NCBI GenBank assembly: GCA_944548615.1
Contig: OX155976.1
Span: forward strand, 1,342,596-1,406,595
Direction of reading: 5' to 3'
Length of the DNA: 64,000 nt
Origin: Micropterix aruncella
Lineage: Eukaryota; Arthropoda; Insecta; Lepidoptera; Micropterigidae
Notes under the pieces: model-generated
Databases searched by the model: none
Told to the model about the DNA's origin: nothing
Seen by the model: only the letters and a program-made list of their open reading frames with translations
Shown here: one piece after another, positions 1 to 10,257 of the stretch
Numbering within the stretch: the stretch's first letter is position 1
How the letters are laid out: every line of letters begins with the position of its first letter
Translations under genes and position numbers: made by a program

Positions 1-267
1 ATAAATATTTCTAATGCCAAAGTCATGGTTATTACCAGGGATCCCGATTTACAACCTACTATATCGGTAGCAAGTAAAGTTCTTGAGCGGATCTAGCAGT
101 ACAGATATCTTGCTTCATGGCGAATGAAATATGATACTCCGATTATGAAATAAAGACCCGGATAGAAATCGCTTGTGCCTCATTCAATAAAATGATAAAA
201 GTATTATGTTGCCGGCAAATCAATCTAAGATTCAGAACTCGGACCCTGAATTGCTACATCTGGCCAG
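1..267 (+). pseudogene. RTE-like LINE reverse transcriptase fragment, left half
   Basis: Frame +1 from base 1 reads a decayed LINE reverse-transcriptase segment (begins INISNAKVMVITRDPD; then QYRYLASW after a stop). Several stops and a frame change follow, so it is dead. The last codons fit the text just before the YGSKAWT motif that resumes at 3358, so this is probably the left half of a copy split by a 3.1 kb nested block. The match TGGTAAT lies at both edges (268-274 and 3353-3359). Clade assignment is from motif style only. Confidence 0.6.
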
Positions 268-388
268 TGGTAATCCAGTATTCAATTTATTCATCCAGAA
301 TATACAATAAAAGCATGAATAATGAATTAAAGCTAACTATCGCATATTAGAATTCGTCAGTTGCTAGTAATATATTAATCCTACTACT

Positions 389-611
389 TCCTACTACTAT
401 TATAAACGCGAAAGTTTGTAAGAATGTATGTATGGATGTTTGTTACTCTTTCACGCAAAAACTACTGAATGGATTTTGATGAAACTTTGCAATAAAATAG
501 CTTACACATCTTAATAACACATAGGCTATAATTTATAAAGATATATACTTTTCTACCATCATTATCGCAATTTTCCATCACCACGCGGGTGAAACCGCGG
601 GGCGCAGCCAG
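389..611 (+). mobile_element. Short non-autonomous Helitron, family 2
   Basis: Starts TCCTACTACTATTATAAACG and ends with a GC hairpin (CGCGG-GTGAAA-CCGCG, about 583-599) followed by GCGCAGCCAG, where the usual CTAG is mutated to CCAG. A better preserved copy lies at 49344-50550 with A before TC and T after CTAG, as expected for Helitrons. It has no coding capacity. An alternative start at 379 cannot be excluded because TCCTACTACT is duplicated there. Confidence 0.7.
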
Positions 612-907
612 TATAGAATCCAGATATAAAACTGTTAAAGCAGAGATAATAATTTGACAATAGCGTTGACTAAAGTTGGCTTTACACTGCAGACAAATAG
701 AAAAAAATACTGCTGATTCCATGTACATGCATGTATGTACATATATATATATATATAAATTAAATAATTATTATAGGAATATTAATAGTCATCTTAGGCA
801 CTATATACAAAAAATAATCACACAATAGAAAGTATCGAAACAAAATTAGAAAAAACAAGTATGTATCTATGTATATGATCAGGTATGTTTCTTTAAACAT
901 TCTAATC
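612..907. other. AT-rich sequence with TA/TGTA microsatellite
   Basis: No gene seen. A short simple repeat (TGTA then TA units) occupies about 724-760; the rest is AT-rich with no recognisable element. Confidence 0.5.
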
Positions 908-1350
908 TGTTGGAGCTTCAGTCCAACATACCCACAACAAAAAAGTAATTTCTACAGAATCGAAACCGCAAACTCGCTCAAATCTACACGAGCCAGATGC
1001 AGTTGATTTCCAACTAAATTCGGCATTTTTTTGCACAGTCAAGTGATGACTAATGTCATTTCTTCTGTCACGAACTCAATTTCACACACACGTTTCATTA
1101 CCACACTTACACTTTTTTGTCCCTTTATCGTGAAGACCTTCCATATTTTCATATACAAGCTCTTCACTAGGGGGGGGGGGGGGGGAGCCATGTTGGAGCT
1201 TCAGTCCAACATAACCACAACAAAAAAGTAATTTCTACAGAATCGAAACCGCAAACTCGCTCAAATCTACACGAGTCAGCTGCAGTTGATTTCCAACTAA
1301 ATTCGGCATTTTTTTGCACAGTCAAGTGATGACTAATGTCATTTCTTCTG
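908..1350. repeat. 160 bp direct duplication with palindromic head and poly-G spacer
   Basis: Positions 908-1067 and 1191-1350 are near-identical direct repeats, offset 283 bp. Each begins with a palindrome of arms TGTTGGA and TCCAACA around GCTTCAG. The spacer ends in a run of 16 G at 1170-1185. The TG...CA character of the palindrome hints at retroelement ends, but no LTR structure is demonstrable. Confidence 0.7.
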
Positions 1351-1950
1351 ATCGATATGAAATTAACACACATTTCTCACCCCACTCACAACTATTGCGT
1401 CACTGCTTACAATATAAAACGCAGTACATTTCGATCGATCAATATCATTCCTGTTGGGAAGTTATCGCGCTACACAATTCATCATTCCCGTGGTGAACAG
1501 TTACCGCGGCTACACATCATTCCCTCAGTGGACAGTTATCGCGACTGCTCTTCATCATCAAGCAGTACCTGCATTACCCGCGATACCGATCGTCAAGCCC
1601 CGCTCCTCGACTACACACTTCGGACACACTACCTACACAACGGCGAAACATCAATCAAGGCGTTACGACCAGAGACCTTCTGATTAAATACTGTAACTAC
1701 GACACCCTCGACTTTCAATCACGGAGAAAACTTCCTGATGAGAACCACCCTTCGCTCACAATCAATTGGAGTCTAGTGAAGGGTGGCCACTCTCACAAAT
1801 CTACATATTAAATATAAAAAAATAAATAATATTAATATTAAACAATAAAAACGAAAATGAGGTATGTGAAAGTTATTCCCATTTGAAAGAATTGGCATGC
1901 TAAAAAAAATCACCCAGCTTAAAGAAAGCATGTGTGGATTGCAGCTTTTG
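1351..1950. other. Non-coding, unassigned sequence
   Basis: No convincing gene. A hairpin with arms CCACCCTTC and GAAGGGTGG lies about 1747-1787. The A/T-rich part from about 1800 is compatible with the 3' UTR of the minus-strand LINE ending at 1951. Confidence 0.4.
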
Positions 1951-2134
1951 CTAGATAAATCTTTTAAACGCCTTTGTTTCCATCTTCCGTGTGAAGAGTG
2001 GTAGCTGGTTAAAGAGCGTATAGCTCAAATATCCAAAGGAAATTTGTGTCTGCGTAAGGTGTACTTTAGGCAAGATAACGTCATCACGTCTGCGTGTATT
2101 GTGGGAGTGCATATTCCCGTTTACCGCTTATTTG
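1951..2134 (-). pseudogene. LINE (Jockey-like) ORF2 C-terminus
   Basis: On the minus strand this reads the last ~60 residues of a LINE ORF2: HSHNTRRRDDVILPKVHL then YTLFNQLP, ending at a stop (1951-1953). It aligns by eye with the LINE tail at 16748-17242 (HSHNTRHKNNVLLPKVRL, FKLFNALPSS). It is separated from its upstream half (2859-3352) by the MITE at 2139-2854. Confidence 0.75.
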
Positions 2135-2138
2135 TTAA

Positions 2139-2854
2139 GAGCCGTATCACATATTTTTTCCAGAAAGGCAAGAAAAGTGGATTTTTGGCGTTCTAATTCC
2201 AAGAAATAAAGAGATTTCTACAAACTTTAATTACTGAATTACCTGGACCATTTCTTGATGTTAACCATAGCGGCCTTTAATTTTAGATGTAACGAATATT
2301 ATTTACTTATTCAGCCCATTTTCCGAAAGTCATTATTCGTAAAACGCTCGGAAGGCAAACTTTGAGCTCCTTAATACAGTAATATCACTACAACGAAAAC
2401 CGTATACTATTTTTTTTTATGTCCGTCATGTATTCTTGATGTACACTACGGCTTTATTTTTTCGTTTTTTGACCACATATCCAATGTTTACATTACTTAC
2501 AATTACACAAAATTAAAAAAAAATCTTCCTGTATCATTCTAATTTTCTCAGAAATAAAATAAGATTCTTATATAATACTTATACTATATTAAAGTTCACT
2601 CTTTTAGCAATACGACATAGTATAAATTATTGTCATTAGAAAGGAGAAAACACTGCAAAAAACAATTAGAAATTGTGTATATATTTGCTTGCGCAAGAGA
2701 AGAGCGCTCAGTGCCGCGGTTTTCTCCCAGGGTTGAATAGTTATTTATTTATTTATTTATTTATCCTATCTTTTATAGTTACATCAAAAAAAAAATGCGT
2801 TCATTTTTTCAACTCATTTTAAAAGAATACCTACGCTATTTTGTAATACGGCTC
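2139..2854. mobile_element. 716 bp MITE with GAGCCGTA termini and TTAA target duplication
   Basis: Terminal inverted repeats GAGCCGTATCACA and (reverse-complemented right end) GAGCCGTATTACA. TTAA lies directly outside both ends (2135-2138, 2855-2858). A second copy in inverted orientation at 54280-54979 has TTAT on both sides, proving independent insertions with a 4 bp duplication. It interrupts a LINE. TTAA suggests a piggyBac-like mobiliser; the TTAT copy and the non-CCC ends leave the superfamily open. No transposase is encoded. Confidence 0.8.
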
Positions 2855-2858
2855 TTAA

Positions 2859-3352
2859 TGTTAGATTTAGCATATAGTAGACATTTTAAAACATATTCCG
2901 ACGTGAAAGTCAGTATTTTGTACTTAATAAAGTATGCTCCTGCAATTGCTCTCAGTGCACTTTTCTGCAAAATGGAAACCTCAGAACTGCCTGTGGCATT
3001 CCCCCATATCAGTATACCATAAGTCATTTTTGAATTGGAACAATCACGATACGCAGTTATCGCAGCGATTTCGCCAGCTAAGATTTTTTTTTATGGCATA
3101 TATTGCCAAAGAAAGCGCACTACACAGTTCATTAACATGGATGTTCCAGCTAAGATGATGATCGATCATGATACCTAGTAACATTGTAGATTTGCTAACT
3201 CTAGATGGTATAGCAGACGATTTGTATTTTGAGGAGAAGTGCATAGTTACGTTTTTATTTTGCATTAAGCAAGAGATTATTCTCTGTGAACCATGAACTT
3301 GCTAGGTTTAACACATGATTGGTATTGGTCATAAGGTGGTTGAGATTTTTAT
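2859..3352 (-). pseudogene. LINE (Jockey-like) ORF2, RT thumb region
   Basis: The minus strand reads WFTENNLLLNA near 3260-3300 (RT thumb), then LGIMIDHHLSWNIHVNEL, AIYAIKKNLSW, and TYGILIWGNA...ILQKSALRAI down to YAKSNI at the MITE edge. Frameshifts and stops make it non-functional. It is 5' truncated at about 3352 and is the same family as the LINE at 16366-17283. It was inserted antisense into the RTE-like LINE. Confidence 0.75.
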
Positions 3353-3745
3353 TGGTAATGTACGGCAGCAAAGCGTGGACCATAAAAGAAGACAATAGAC
3401 GACGGCTAGAAGCGTTTGAGATGTGGTGCTACTGCCAAAGACTCCGTATAAGCTAGACCCATAATCAATGAAAAAGTGCTTCAGCGTGCTGTTGCGACCC
3501 GAAAATTGTTGCACAACGTCAAAAAGCGCAAGATTGAATATCTGGAGCACGTGCTGCGGCATTGCAGATATTAGCTGCTCCAACTGATATTGATGGGCAA
3601 AATTGAGGATAAACGGCGTCGTGGGAGGAAAGTCTCGGCTGGGCAATGACAGAGATTGCACCGGGATCACCAGTACGGAACAGCTCTTCCGTATGACGCA
3701 AGACCGAAAAAAGTTTTCAGAGCTAACGGCCAACCTCTAGTAATG
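3353..3745 (+). pseudogene. RTE-like LINE C-terminal fragment, right half
   Basis: Reads MYGSKAWTIKEDNRRRLEAF and EMWCY from 3358, then in another frame KRKIEYLEHVLRHCRY and KIEDKRRRGRK, then TEQLFRMTQDRKKFSELTAN. This is the typical C-terminal tail of RTE-type LINE polyproteins. Several frameshifts and stops. Continues the fragment at 1-267. Confidence 0.7.
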
Positions 3746-3792
3746 GAAATGCACTTCAAGAAGCATCGCAGATTTGGAATCCGCAATATGGC

Positions 3793-5247
3793 GTGTATAA
3801 AAATAGGGTGGAGGGCGTCCAAAGATACCTGGATACCTGGACTATCCTGGACTATCGTGAGCACTTGGGACTTGGAACCTACGAGAGCAGGCTGAACTAT
3901 TTCAGTATGTGTTCACTGGAAGACCGCCGCACAGCGGCTGATATGATATTATTGCATAAAATAATTCACAACAAAATTGATAGCATTATAAATAGGATAG
4001 AAAATGAATTTACCGCGTGAAATTTGTAGGACCCGACGTTTCGGTGACGTTGCAGCCGCCGTTGTCTAGGGTAGACTGACGAGCTGTCAGTCCGTTGTTT
4101 TGCGGGTAGGCCGCAAACCGCTGCCGCCACTGCGTAGGTTATAACGGTGGTGGGGGGCCGGGCTCGGAGCGCGGGAATTTTTAAAATCCGTCTTGCACAC
4201 AACACTCACTGTATCCTGTTTTACGTCTTTGCGATCGGCGTTCGGCGGCGGGAACATTTTAAGAAGAGGGTTCCACGTAGAAGAGAGTTTGTAGCCGTCA
4301 TCTCTATTGAAGTTCGGAGTTCTTCTTATTTCAATGGCTTCCCGGATCATGCGAGGAAAGTAGAATTGTTCCTTGGATAGAACAATGGGATTTTGAAACT
4401 GCATCCAGTGGTTACTTCCGCTATCCAATATATGTTCGCAGATCGCCGATTTTTCTCGCTGAACGTTTTTAACAGCTTTGATGTGTTCTGTCAGTCGCGT
4501 GGCTATGGGCCGTTTCGTTTGTCCAACGTAGGCTAGACCGCAGCTGCATTCGACTTTATACACACCCGGGGTTTGCAGTGGTATTACATCCTTTACAGGC
4601 CTCAAAAATCGAGCTATATTTTGGGTCGGTTTGAAGATCGTTTTTATATCGAATCTGTTTAGCATCTTACTTATTCGATCAGTCACGCCCTTGACGTATG
4701 GTAAGAATGCTCTTGATCTGCTCGGTTTTTGAGTTTCGTCCGTATTAGATCGTGTGCGTTGATAGCCCTTGATAGCCCTCATTTGGTAAATAAACTGTCG
4801 TTGTTAGTTCCACCACGAAGGGTTCGCTCTCCTCGTACGTTCGAAATCCCTCGTGTGAATACTAGTTACGCCCAAAACTCTGTTATGCACCGCTTGATGA
4901 CGACATATAATAGACGATTCGAAGATATCGACATTTTTTACCTGAATCAACCTAAATTCAGCGAAGCTGTCCTTAGCTCACTAGGCGTATAGGAAGTGAT
5001 TACACAGTGAATATAATTTGAATATCTATATCCTATCCTACATATATCCCATCCCTCTCCTTTCCTATCCTTACAATAGTTCAATTGCAATTTAATTTAA
5101 TTTAATTTAGTGCAATGCAATTTTTGATCTACCGTATAAGAAAATATTGTAGGAAACAATTAATCGGCCAGCGAAACTGTGTATTAGAATAATTAGTAAT
5201 AATTAATGAAGCGCTGTATGTTTCCCGAAATAAATAAATAAATAAAG
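3793..5247 (+). pseudogene. LINE ORF2 C-terminus split by a Penelope-like element
   Basis: The first part (3793-3976) reads HLGLGTYESRLNYFSMCSLE and DRRTAADMILLHKIIHNKID, a hallmark LINE C-terminal segment. The reading resumes at 4779 as PHLVNKLSLLVPPRRVRSPR through RRFEDIDIFYLNQPKFSEAV to a stop at about 4992. The 3' UTR ends in a (AAAT)n tail at about 5229-5247. Between lies a minus-strand Penelope piece. It has no RT core, so it is a 5'-truncated, inactive copy. Confidence 0.8.
3985..4758 (-). pseudogene. Penelope-like element, GIY-YIG endonuclease part
   Basis: The minus strand encodes NIARFLRPVKDVIPLQTPGV followed by YKVECSCGLAYVGQTKRP, the GIY-YIG endonuclease signature of Penelope-like retroelements, and on through ICEHILDSGSNHW and REAIEIRRTPNFNRDDGYKL. 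RT is absent (5' truncated). The element's 3' end (lower coordinates, 3985-4075) carries CCGAAACGTCGGG as read on the minus strand, a motif seen at several Penelope ends here. TTGATAGC flanks it at 3977-3984 and at 4759, with an extra tandem TTGATAGCCC at 4769. Confidence 0.85.
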
Positions 5248-5654
5248 AAGAATTTTCACAACGAAGAATTTTATTATAGCAAAGTCGCGCTGCTAAGGTG
5301 TTATTGCCTTACACAAGGCTTACCAGTATGACTCACAATCGATAGTTTTAGCTCAAATGATTGATTAGCGATTATAGTATAATGACCTCTAATTTACAAG
5401 TTTTTTGGTTCAAATTCGCGTGTTTGTATGACCGTAACCTCACATATCTACGTATGTATGATATATATAGAGATGACCTCAAAAACTGAAATCTTCATTT
5501 CGTCAGTACCTAAGTTAGTTGTCAGTGCTATAGGCAAACCCGCCGTCTTAGGATGTTATAACGATCAGGTCATCTTGTTACGTGACGTAACACGGTAGAC
5601 GTAAAATTGGATCAAAAATGCGTTCACATTACAAGCTCATCAAAAATACTACAC
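5248..5654. other. Unassigned AT-rich sequence
   Basis: No gene, repeat unit or motif that I can name was found here. Confidence 0.4.
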
Positions 5655-5848
5655 ACATAGTGGCATAGTGGTTAGGTCGCCTGATCTTACATTGTAAGGT
5701 CCCGGGTTCGATTCCCGGCTGGGTCACCATTTCCGTTGAAATTAAATTAACTGAATTGCATGTTCAATTCTGTCGATCGAATGCAATAACAAGACATACA
5801 CTCACATGTTACACGCACACATACATACAACACGTCATGGTAGGGTTT
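5655..5848 (+). mobile_element. tRNA-derived SINE (head and body)
   Basis: Pol III A box TGGCATAGTGG at 5661-5671 and B box GGTTCGATTCC at 5705-5715 define a tRNA-like head ending CTGGGTCACCAT. The body has GAATTGCATGTTCAATTCTG and ACACGCACACATACATACA. The 3' tail is missing and a (TTTTA)n run follows. Best full-length relative: 56773-57051. Confidence 0.85.
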
Positions 5849-6286
5849 TATTTTATTTTATTTTATTTTTATTCCAACAAAAGAGAAAAACAGCGCTCGG
5901 GTCTTAAGTTAATAAATAATAATAACAATATTACGGCCAAAATAGTCTCCTGGTAAAATACAGTTAATGTGCGTGATGTTGTGTAATAATATTTAAATAT
6001 TATGTTATATTATCATGTTCTCTCGATTTCTGAGTGTGTATGATAGAGTAGGATGAGTGTGGTTATGTGTGTGATTGTGATGTGTGTTTAATGGGTGTGT
6101 GTAAGTACATCTACGTGTATGTGTCATAGTGGTGTATATATGAGAGTGTGTGATTCTGCACAGGTATGTATCTGTTCAAGCTTTTAAGGTCTGGTCTATT
6201 ACCGCTCTGATAAACTCGTTTTTGCTCATTGAGAATATGTCTAGTTCCTGAAACGATTTATCGTTTGTATGTGAAACGATTCATCG
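5849..6286. repeat. (TTTTA)n and GT-rich low-complexity stretch
   Basis: TTTTA units occupy 5848-5870, and 6030-6160 is strongly GT-rich (runs of GTGTGT, TGATTGTGATGTG). No coding signal. Confidence 0.6.
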
Positions 6287-6383
6287 GGTTGGTTGGAAGA
6301 GATTGTCATATGACAATAGACCCGTCCATTGTGACATTTCACAATAAAGAGTATAAACAAACAAACAAACAAACAAAATATAA
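6287..6383 (+). mobile_element. SINE 3' tail fragment
   Basis: GGGTTGGTTGGAAGAGATTG, GACCCGTCCATTGTGACATT and AATAAAGAGTATAAACAAAC match the 3' end of the SINE family, closing with (AAAC)n. The tRNA head is absent. Confidence 0.75.
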
Positions 6384-6609
6384 TGGCCCTGGGGCAGGTT
6401 ATGACCGCTAAACAAATTCAAATATCTTTATTTAATCCTAAATGTACATATATTTGAGATACAAAGGCATCCTATCTACTAGGACTCGTCTGTGCTAGGG
6501 TAGGGTATATAGTGTGGTTTGCGCAACTTCCGGTATCATTTGTTTTTGTACATAATATATAATACAAAAAAGATAATATATTTAAAAATAAAGATAATAT
6601 ATTGTAATA

Positions 6610-6722
6610 ATTATAGTTAGTGAGTGTCGTTGGGGGTGGGTTGGGGGAAAGGGAAGGAGGGCGCGGTTTCGGGAGGGAGATTGGGGTGGATGATTATGGG
6701 GGGGGGGGGGGGGGAGGGGGCT
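6610..6722 (+). repeat. G-rich tract, potential G-quadruplex
   Basis: Many G runs of 3-5 are followed by 17 consecutive G at 6698-6714. It lies just before the minisatellite. Slippage or assembly error in the long run is likely. Confidence 0.7.
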
Positions 6723-6762
6723 AGGGGGTAAAGAGGATTGTGTAGAGGGGCGGTTTAGGTGA

Positions 6763-7215
6763 GAACTGGCTAGCCTTGGGTGGCGCGGTTTGTTTCTAGG
6801 CTAGTCTTGGGCTACGCCGTTCGTTTCTTGGTTAGCCTTGTGTGGTGCAGATCATTTCTCAGATAGCCTAAGGCGGCGCGATTCGTTTCTTGGCTATCCG
6901 CGGTTCGTTTCGAGCCTAGACATGGGCGGCGCAGTTAGTTTTTCGGCTTGCTTCGGGTGGCGCGGTTCGTTTCTCGGCTAGTCTTGTGCGGCGCAGTTAG
7001 TTTCTTGGGTGGCCTCGGGCGGCACGGTGGGTTTCTCGGCTAGCCTTGTATAGTACGTTCGTTTCTCGGCTAGCCATGGGTGGCGCTGTTCGTTTCTCGG
7101 CTAGTTTCGGGTGGCGCATTTCGTTACTCGGCTCACCTTGGGCCGTGCGGTTCGTTTCTCGGCTTGCTTTGAGCGGCGTGATTGGTTTCTCGGATAGCCT
7201 CGGGCGGCTCGGCTT
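6763..7215. repeat. ~30 bp GC-rich minisatellite
   Basis: About 14 degenerate direct copies of a unit resembling CGGCTAGCCTTGGGCGGCGC followed by GGTTCGTTTCT. Copy spacing is close to 30 bp and copies have diverged. Not coding. Confidence 0.85.
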
Positions 7216-7785
7216 TAATATTTGATTTAAATATATGGCGGAATCTAAATATTTTTAGCGCAGCTTGTATAATATGAGATATTCCAACCAAAAATCGCCC
7301 CAACTAGGCATCTGAGTACCAAATCTTAATTTTAAGTCCAATTTTTCGAGGACATATGACTAGTGCGCCTCCTGGTGGACTGATTTTAACCACATTTCTT
7401 TTCAACTCTTGCCATGACCAAACGATTCCTGAAAGCCAAATATCAGCTCAATCGGATTAAGCGTTTGGGCGCTATCGTGGAGGGATACCGAGACACAGCT
7501 GACACAATAGACGCACACAGACACACCGACAGATGTCGATCTGGAAATGGTCGTAATCATCTCAAGGGTGCTGAAAAATGATATTTCCGTCAACGTCTCG
7601 AATAAAAATTTTAGGGCGTCCACAAATCTTTCTTTCCTACTTGGTTGGTAAGACGGGAAAGGGAAAACAGTTTGTGTTATCTGCTTGCCGGGAAAGTCGT
7701 GGGGTGACACAGCTGATTTTTATTACCTTTATAATGGACCCCATAAAAAAACCCATACTTTTATGAAAGAAATGACAATATATTT
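7216..7785. other. Unassigned sequence
   Basis: No supported gene. About 7420-7530 resembles dispersed repeat text (AATCGGATTAAGCGTTTGGG) but I cannot name the family. Confidence 0.35.
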
Positions 7786-8263
7786 TGCCATTTTCCGTTG
7801 GGATGAAAATAACTGAATTGAATTTGAATTCTGCCGAGCGAATGCCATAACAAGACACACAGAATTCATAGTAGGGTTGGTTGTAAGAGATTGGGCTCGA
7901 TTGCGTTTCTTCGTGATCTAAAATCGGAAATTAGTCCGTGTGAACGAGACAGGGCAATACGCTAGAGCGGAGTGTGAGATGAGCGGTTGTCACTTTTTCG
8001 CATTAAAACTGCCCGCCAAGGTCAAATCTTACACCGCACGAAATATGCTCGAATTTATTCGGACGAGTATAAGTTCGGCAGGTAGTAATTATCGACGATC
8101 GTTCGTTTCATATTCCGCTCTAACGTATTGCTCTGTCTCGTTCACTTGGACTAATTTTAGTTTTAGTTCACAAAGAAACGCAATCGGGCCCATTGTCGTA
8201 TGCCCATAAACCCGCCCATTGTGAAATGTCACAATAAAGAGTAGAAACAAACATACAAACAAC
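7786..8263 (+). mobile_element. SINE copy interrupted by a MITE
   Basis: 5'-truncated SINE: ATTTTCCGTTGGGATGAAAA through AGGGTTGGTTGTAAGAGATT (to 7892), then after the MITE ATTGTCGTATG... and CCCGCCCATTGTGAAATGTC, ending ACAAACATACAAACAA. Comparison with the uninterrupted copy at 56773-57051 defines the insertion exactly. Confidence 0.85.
7893..8191. mobile_element. 299 bp MITE with ~78 bp inverted repeats, nested in a SINE
   Basis: The left end GGGCTCGATTGCGTTTCTTC and the reverse complement of the right end GGGCCCGATTGCGTTTCTTT continue to match for about 78 bp (to AGAGCGGA). ATT flanks both sides (7890-7892, 8192-8194), giving a 3 bp target duplication. The GGG terminus plus 3 bp duplication resembles PIF/Harbinger MITEs, but the target is ATT rather than TWA, so the class is tentative. 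No coding capacity. Confidence 0.85.
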
Positions 8264-8382
8264 AATTGTTCATGGACACATTGCGGTTCAACCCTTTAAG
8301 GGCCATGGGATCCATAAATTAAAAAATCTATGTAAATTAAATATCTAAAACTATCTTATGCACAATATCTAAAACTATCTTA

Positions 8383-9135
8383 TCTATACTAATATTATAA
8401 AAAGGTAAAGTTTGTGACGTTGTAGGAAGTAATCTCTGGATCTACTGAACCGATTTTGAAAATTCTTTTACTAATAGAAAGCCACGTTATTTGTATTGTA
8501 GGCTAATATTAATCCGAAAAATGAAAAGAATTTTTCGTGGTAGTCGGATTTGCAAAGTAAGTCGGAAAAAAAAACGATCGAACGAAAACGTTTCTAACTA
8601 ACACTGCGAGATATATGATTAACGATGAGAGATATATGATTAAGTTCTAGAGAAAAGTTGTAGAGCTTGATAATGCCTACAAAAAAGTCAGCGACAGCAT
8701 ATGTCTAACTTTTATATTTAAGTCACAAAAAATAGTATTTTATATAAAAAATAATTTAAATCGTTCGGTCATGTTTATTGGTCCTATTATCAACAATTAT
8801 GAATTCTTATCAAAATAAGCAAATTTATCGTCTCAAGTGTTTAAAACAAAAGACTGTTCCCTTTTATTGCATATAATTTCCCTTTTACTGCATAAATAGG
8901 GGTTAAAGAGATAATACGCTCACAAATAAGACACTTACAAGAAGACACTCACAAATATCGGTTATTATAGTCAAATTGGCATGCAAATATATGCATAAAT
9001 ATGCAGTAAAAATATAACCCTTCTTTTGGCAATCAGGAAATAAATCATAGCACTCAGTACTAACCGAACCCCACTTATAATTTCATGACAGGTAAAAAGT
9101 TTTACCGCCTAACGAAGTGGGCACGGGTCAGCTAG
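8383..9135 (+). mobile_element. Non-autonomous Helitron, family 1
   Basis: Starts TCTATACTAATATTATAAA after A (8382) and ends GGGCACGGGTCAGCTAG before T (9136), matching Helitron rules (TC...CTAG inserted between A and T, no target duplication). A short hairpin (GCCTAACGAAGTGGGC, mispaired at one base) precedes the end. Two further copies lie at 52275-53012 and 60245-60998. No Rep/helicase, so it is mobilised in trans. Confidence 0.9.
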
Positions 9136-9399
9136 TACACAATAAATATGAACCATAAATTCTAACCTTTCCGTTATCTCCTCCCTTTCCTTACCTTATT
9201 TTGGCAGTTTATTTAATTACTTATTTATTTATTTACTTATTTTTTTGGTAATATATTAAAATATGTATGTAGGTATATAAGTAATATGTCCAACTCAAAA
9301 ATTTATTTATTTATTTTCTTTTTACTCTGATACACACACAATGTATATTACATGCTATAATTTAAAATTTATTTTTAAGCTATAATTTTTTTGCCTACT
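9136..9399. other. AT-rich unassigned sequence
   Basis: TTTA/TTTAT simple repeats near 9210-9240 and 9300-9320. Nothing else recognised. Confidence 0.4.
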
Positions 9400-9534
9400 C
9401 TTCTTTTTACACCACCAGCATGTTGGTTGACTGGAAGATATTGTAATGTAGCAATAAGTCCGCCATTGCACCTTACTTGTATTGCGCAAAAAAGATATTT
9501 TCATTCATTCATTCATTTATTCATTCATCTTAAA
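9400..9534 (+). mobile_element. LINE 3' end with (ATTC)n tail
   Basis: GTTGGTTGACTGGAAGATAT and AATAAGTCCGCCATTGCACC followed by (ATTC)n resemble the 3' end of the LINE at 49390-50376 (GGTTGGCTGTAAGAAATCG, ATAAGCCCGCCGTTTGTAC). No ORF remains. Confidence 0.6.
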
Positions 9535-10257
9535 AACTAAAAAAATATGTGTGTTCCAGAAATTTTAAAAAATCATTTATAAATTATTGAATACGAATAA
9601 TTTATAAATCATATTCTTTTCATGTTGTTGATACATCAGAATTTTGTTATTAGGTTTTTATATTATTGTTTAAAAATATACCGCAATTTTTTTTTAATAA
9701 CGCAAATGACTAACAAGTTATGTTAATCTCAAATAAATAATTAAAATATCTATGGCGACTTTCAATTTCTTTTTTTTGTTTTAGTGAATATGATTTCTGA
9801 GTTAGATAATCAAATAATCAAATTTTGAAAAAAAATGTAACTTTGCATCTTAATGTCCCATCAATTTATACAACCAATTGTTATAAAACTTGACATATAT
9901 GTTACTTAAAATGACCTCTAACAGTTTTATGTATCAAAAAATTGTATACTCCACCGCAAAGCTCAGGTCCTCAAAGGGTTAAGCGCTGCTTCAAGCACCT
10001 CTCCATTGTCAAACCCTTTCTACGTGGTCAGTAATGATCACTTACATCTTCTATTTTGTATACATTTTTTTTCCATTTTATTTTATGGCTATAACATCTT
10101 GGTTGCTACTGCAATGTATTCACACAATAGACGTCGCTAAAATAGCTGTATTAGTCGAGAAATTCTGAAGACACTCTGCTGTAAAGGCAATGTACCATCT
10201 ACGTCTCATCAATTTTATTACAATTTGGACGAGGCACAATATATAAAATCGAAAACT
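9535..10257. other. AT-rich unassigned sequence
   Basis: No gene or known repeat could be supported. Confidence 0.4.

Noticed and set aside
4001..4080. Hammerhead ribozyme at the first Penelope family's end
   Set aside because: GAAACGTC is present on the coding strand but no CUGANGA core or stable helix II could be found; kept only as an element-end motif.
5661..5727. Possible tRNA gene
   Set aside because: A and B boxes are good but the acceptor stem does not pair and the sequence continues into the repeated SINE body and tail.
7940..8209. 89-codon frame
   Set aside because: Lies within the inverted repeats of the MITE and runs over its edge.
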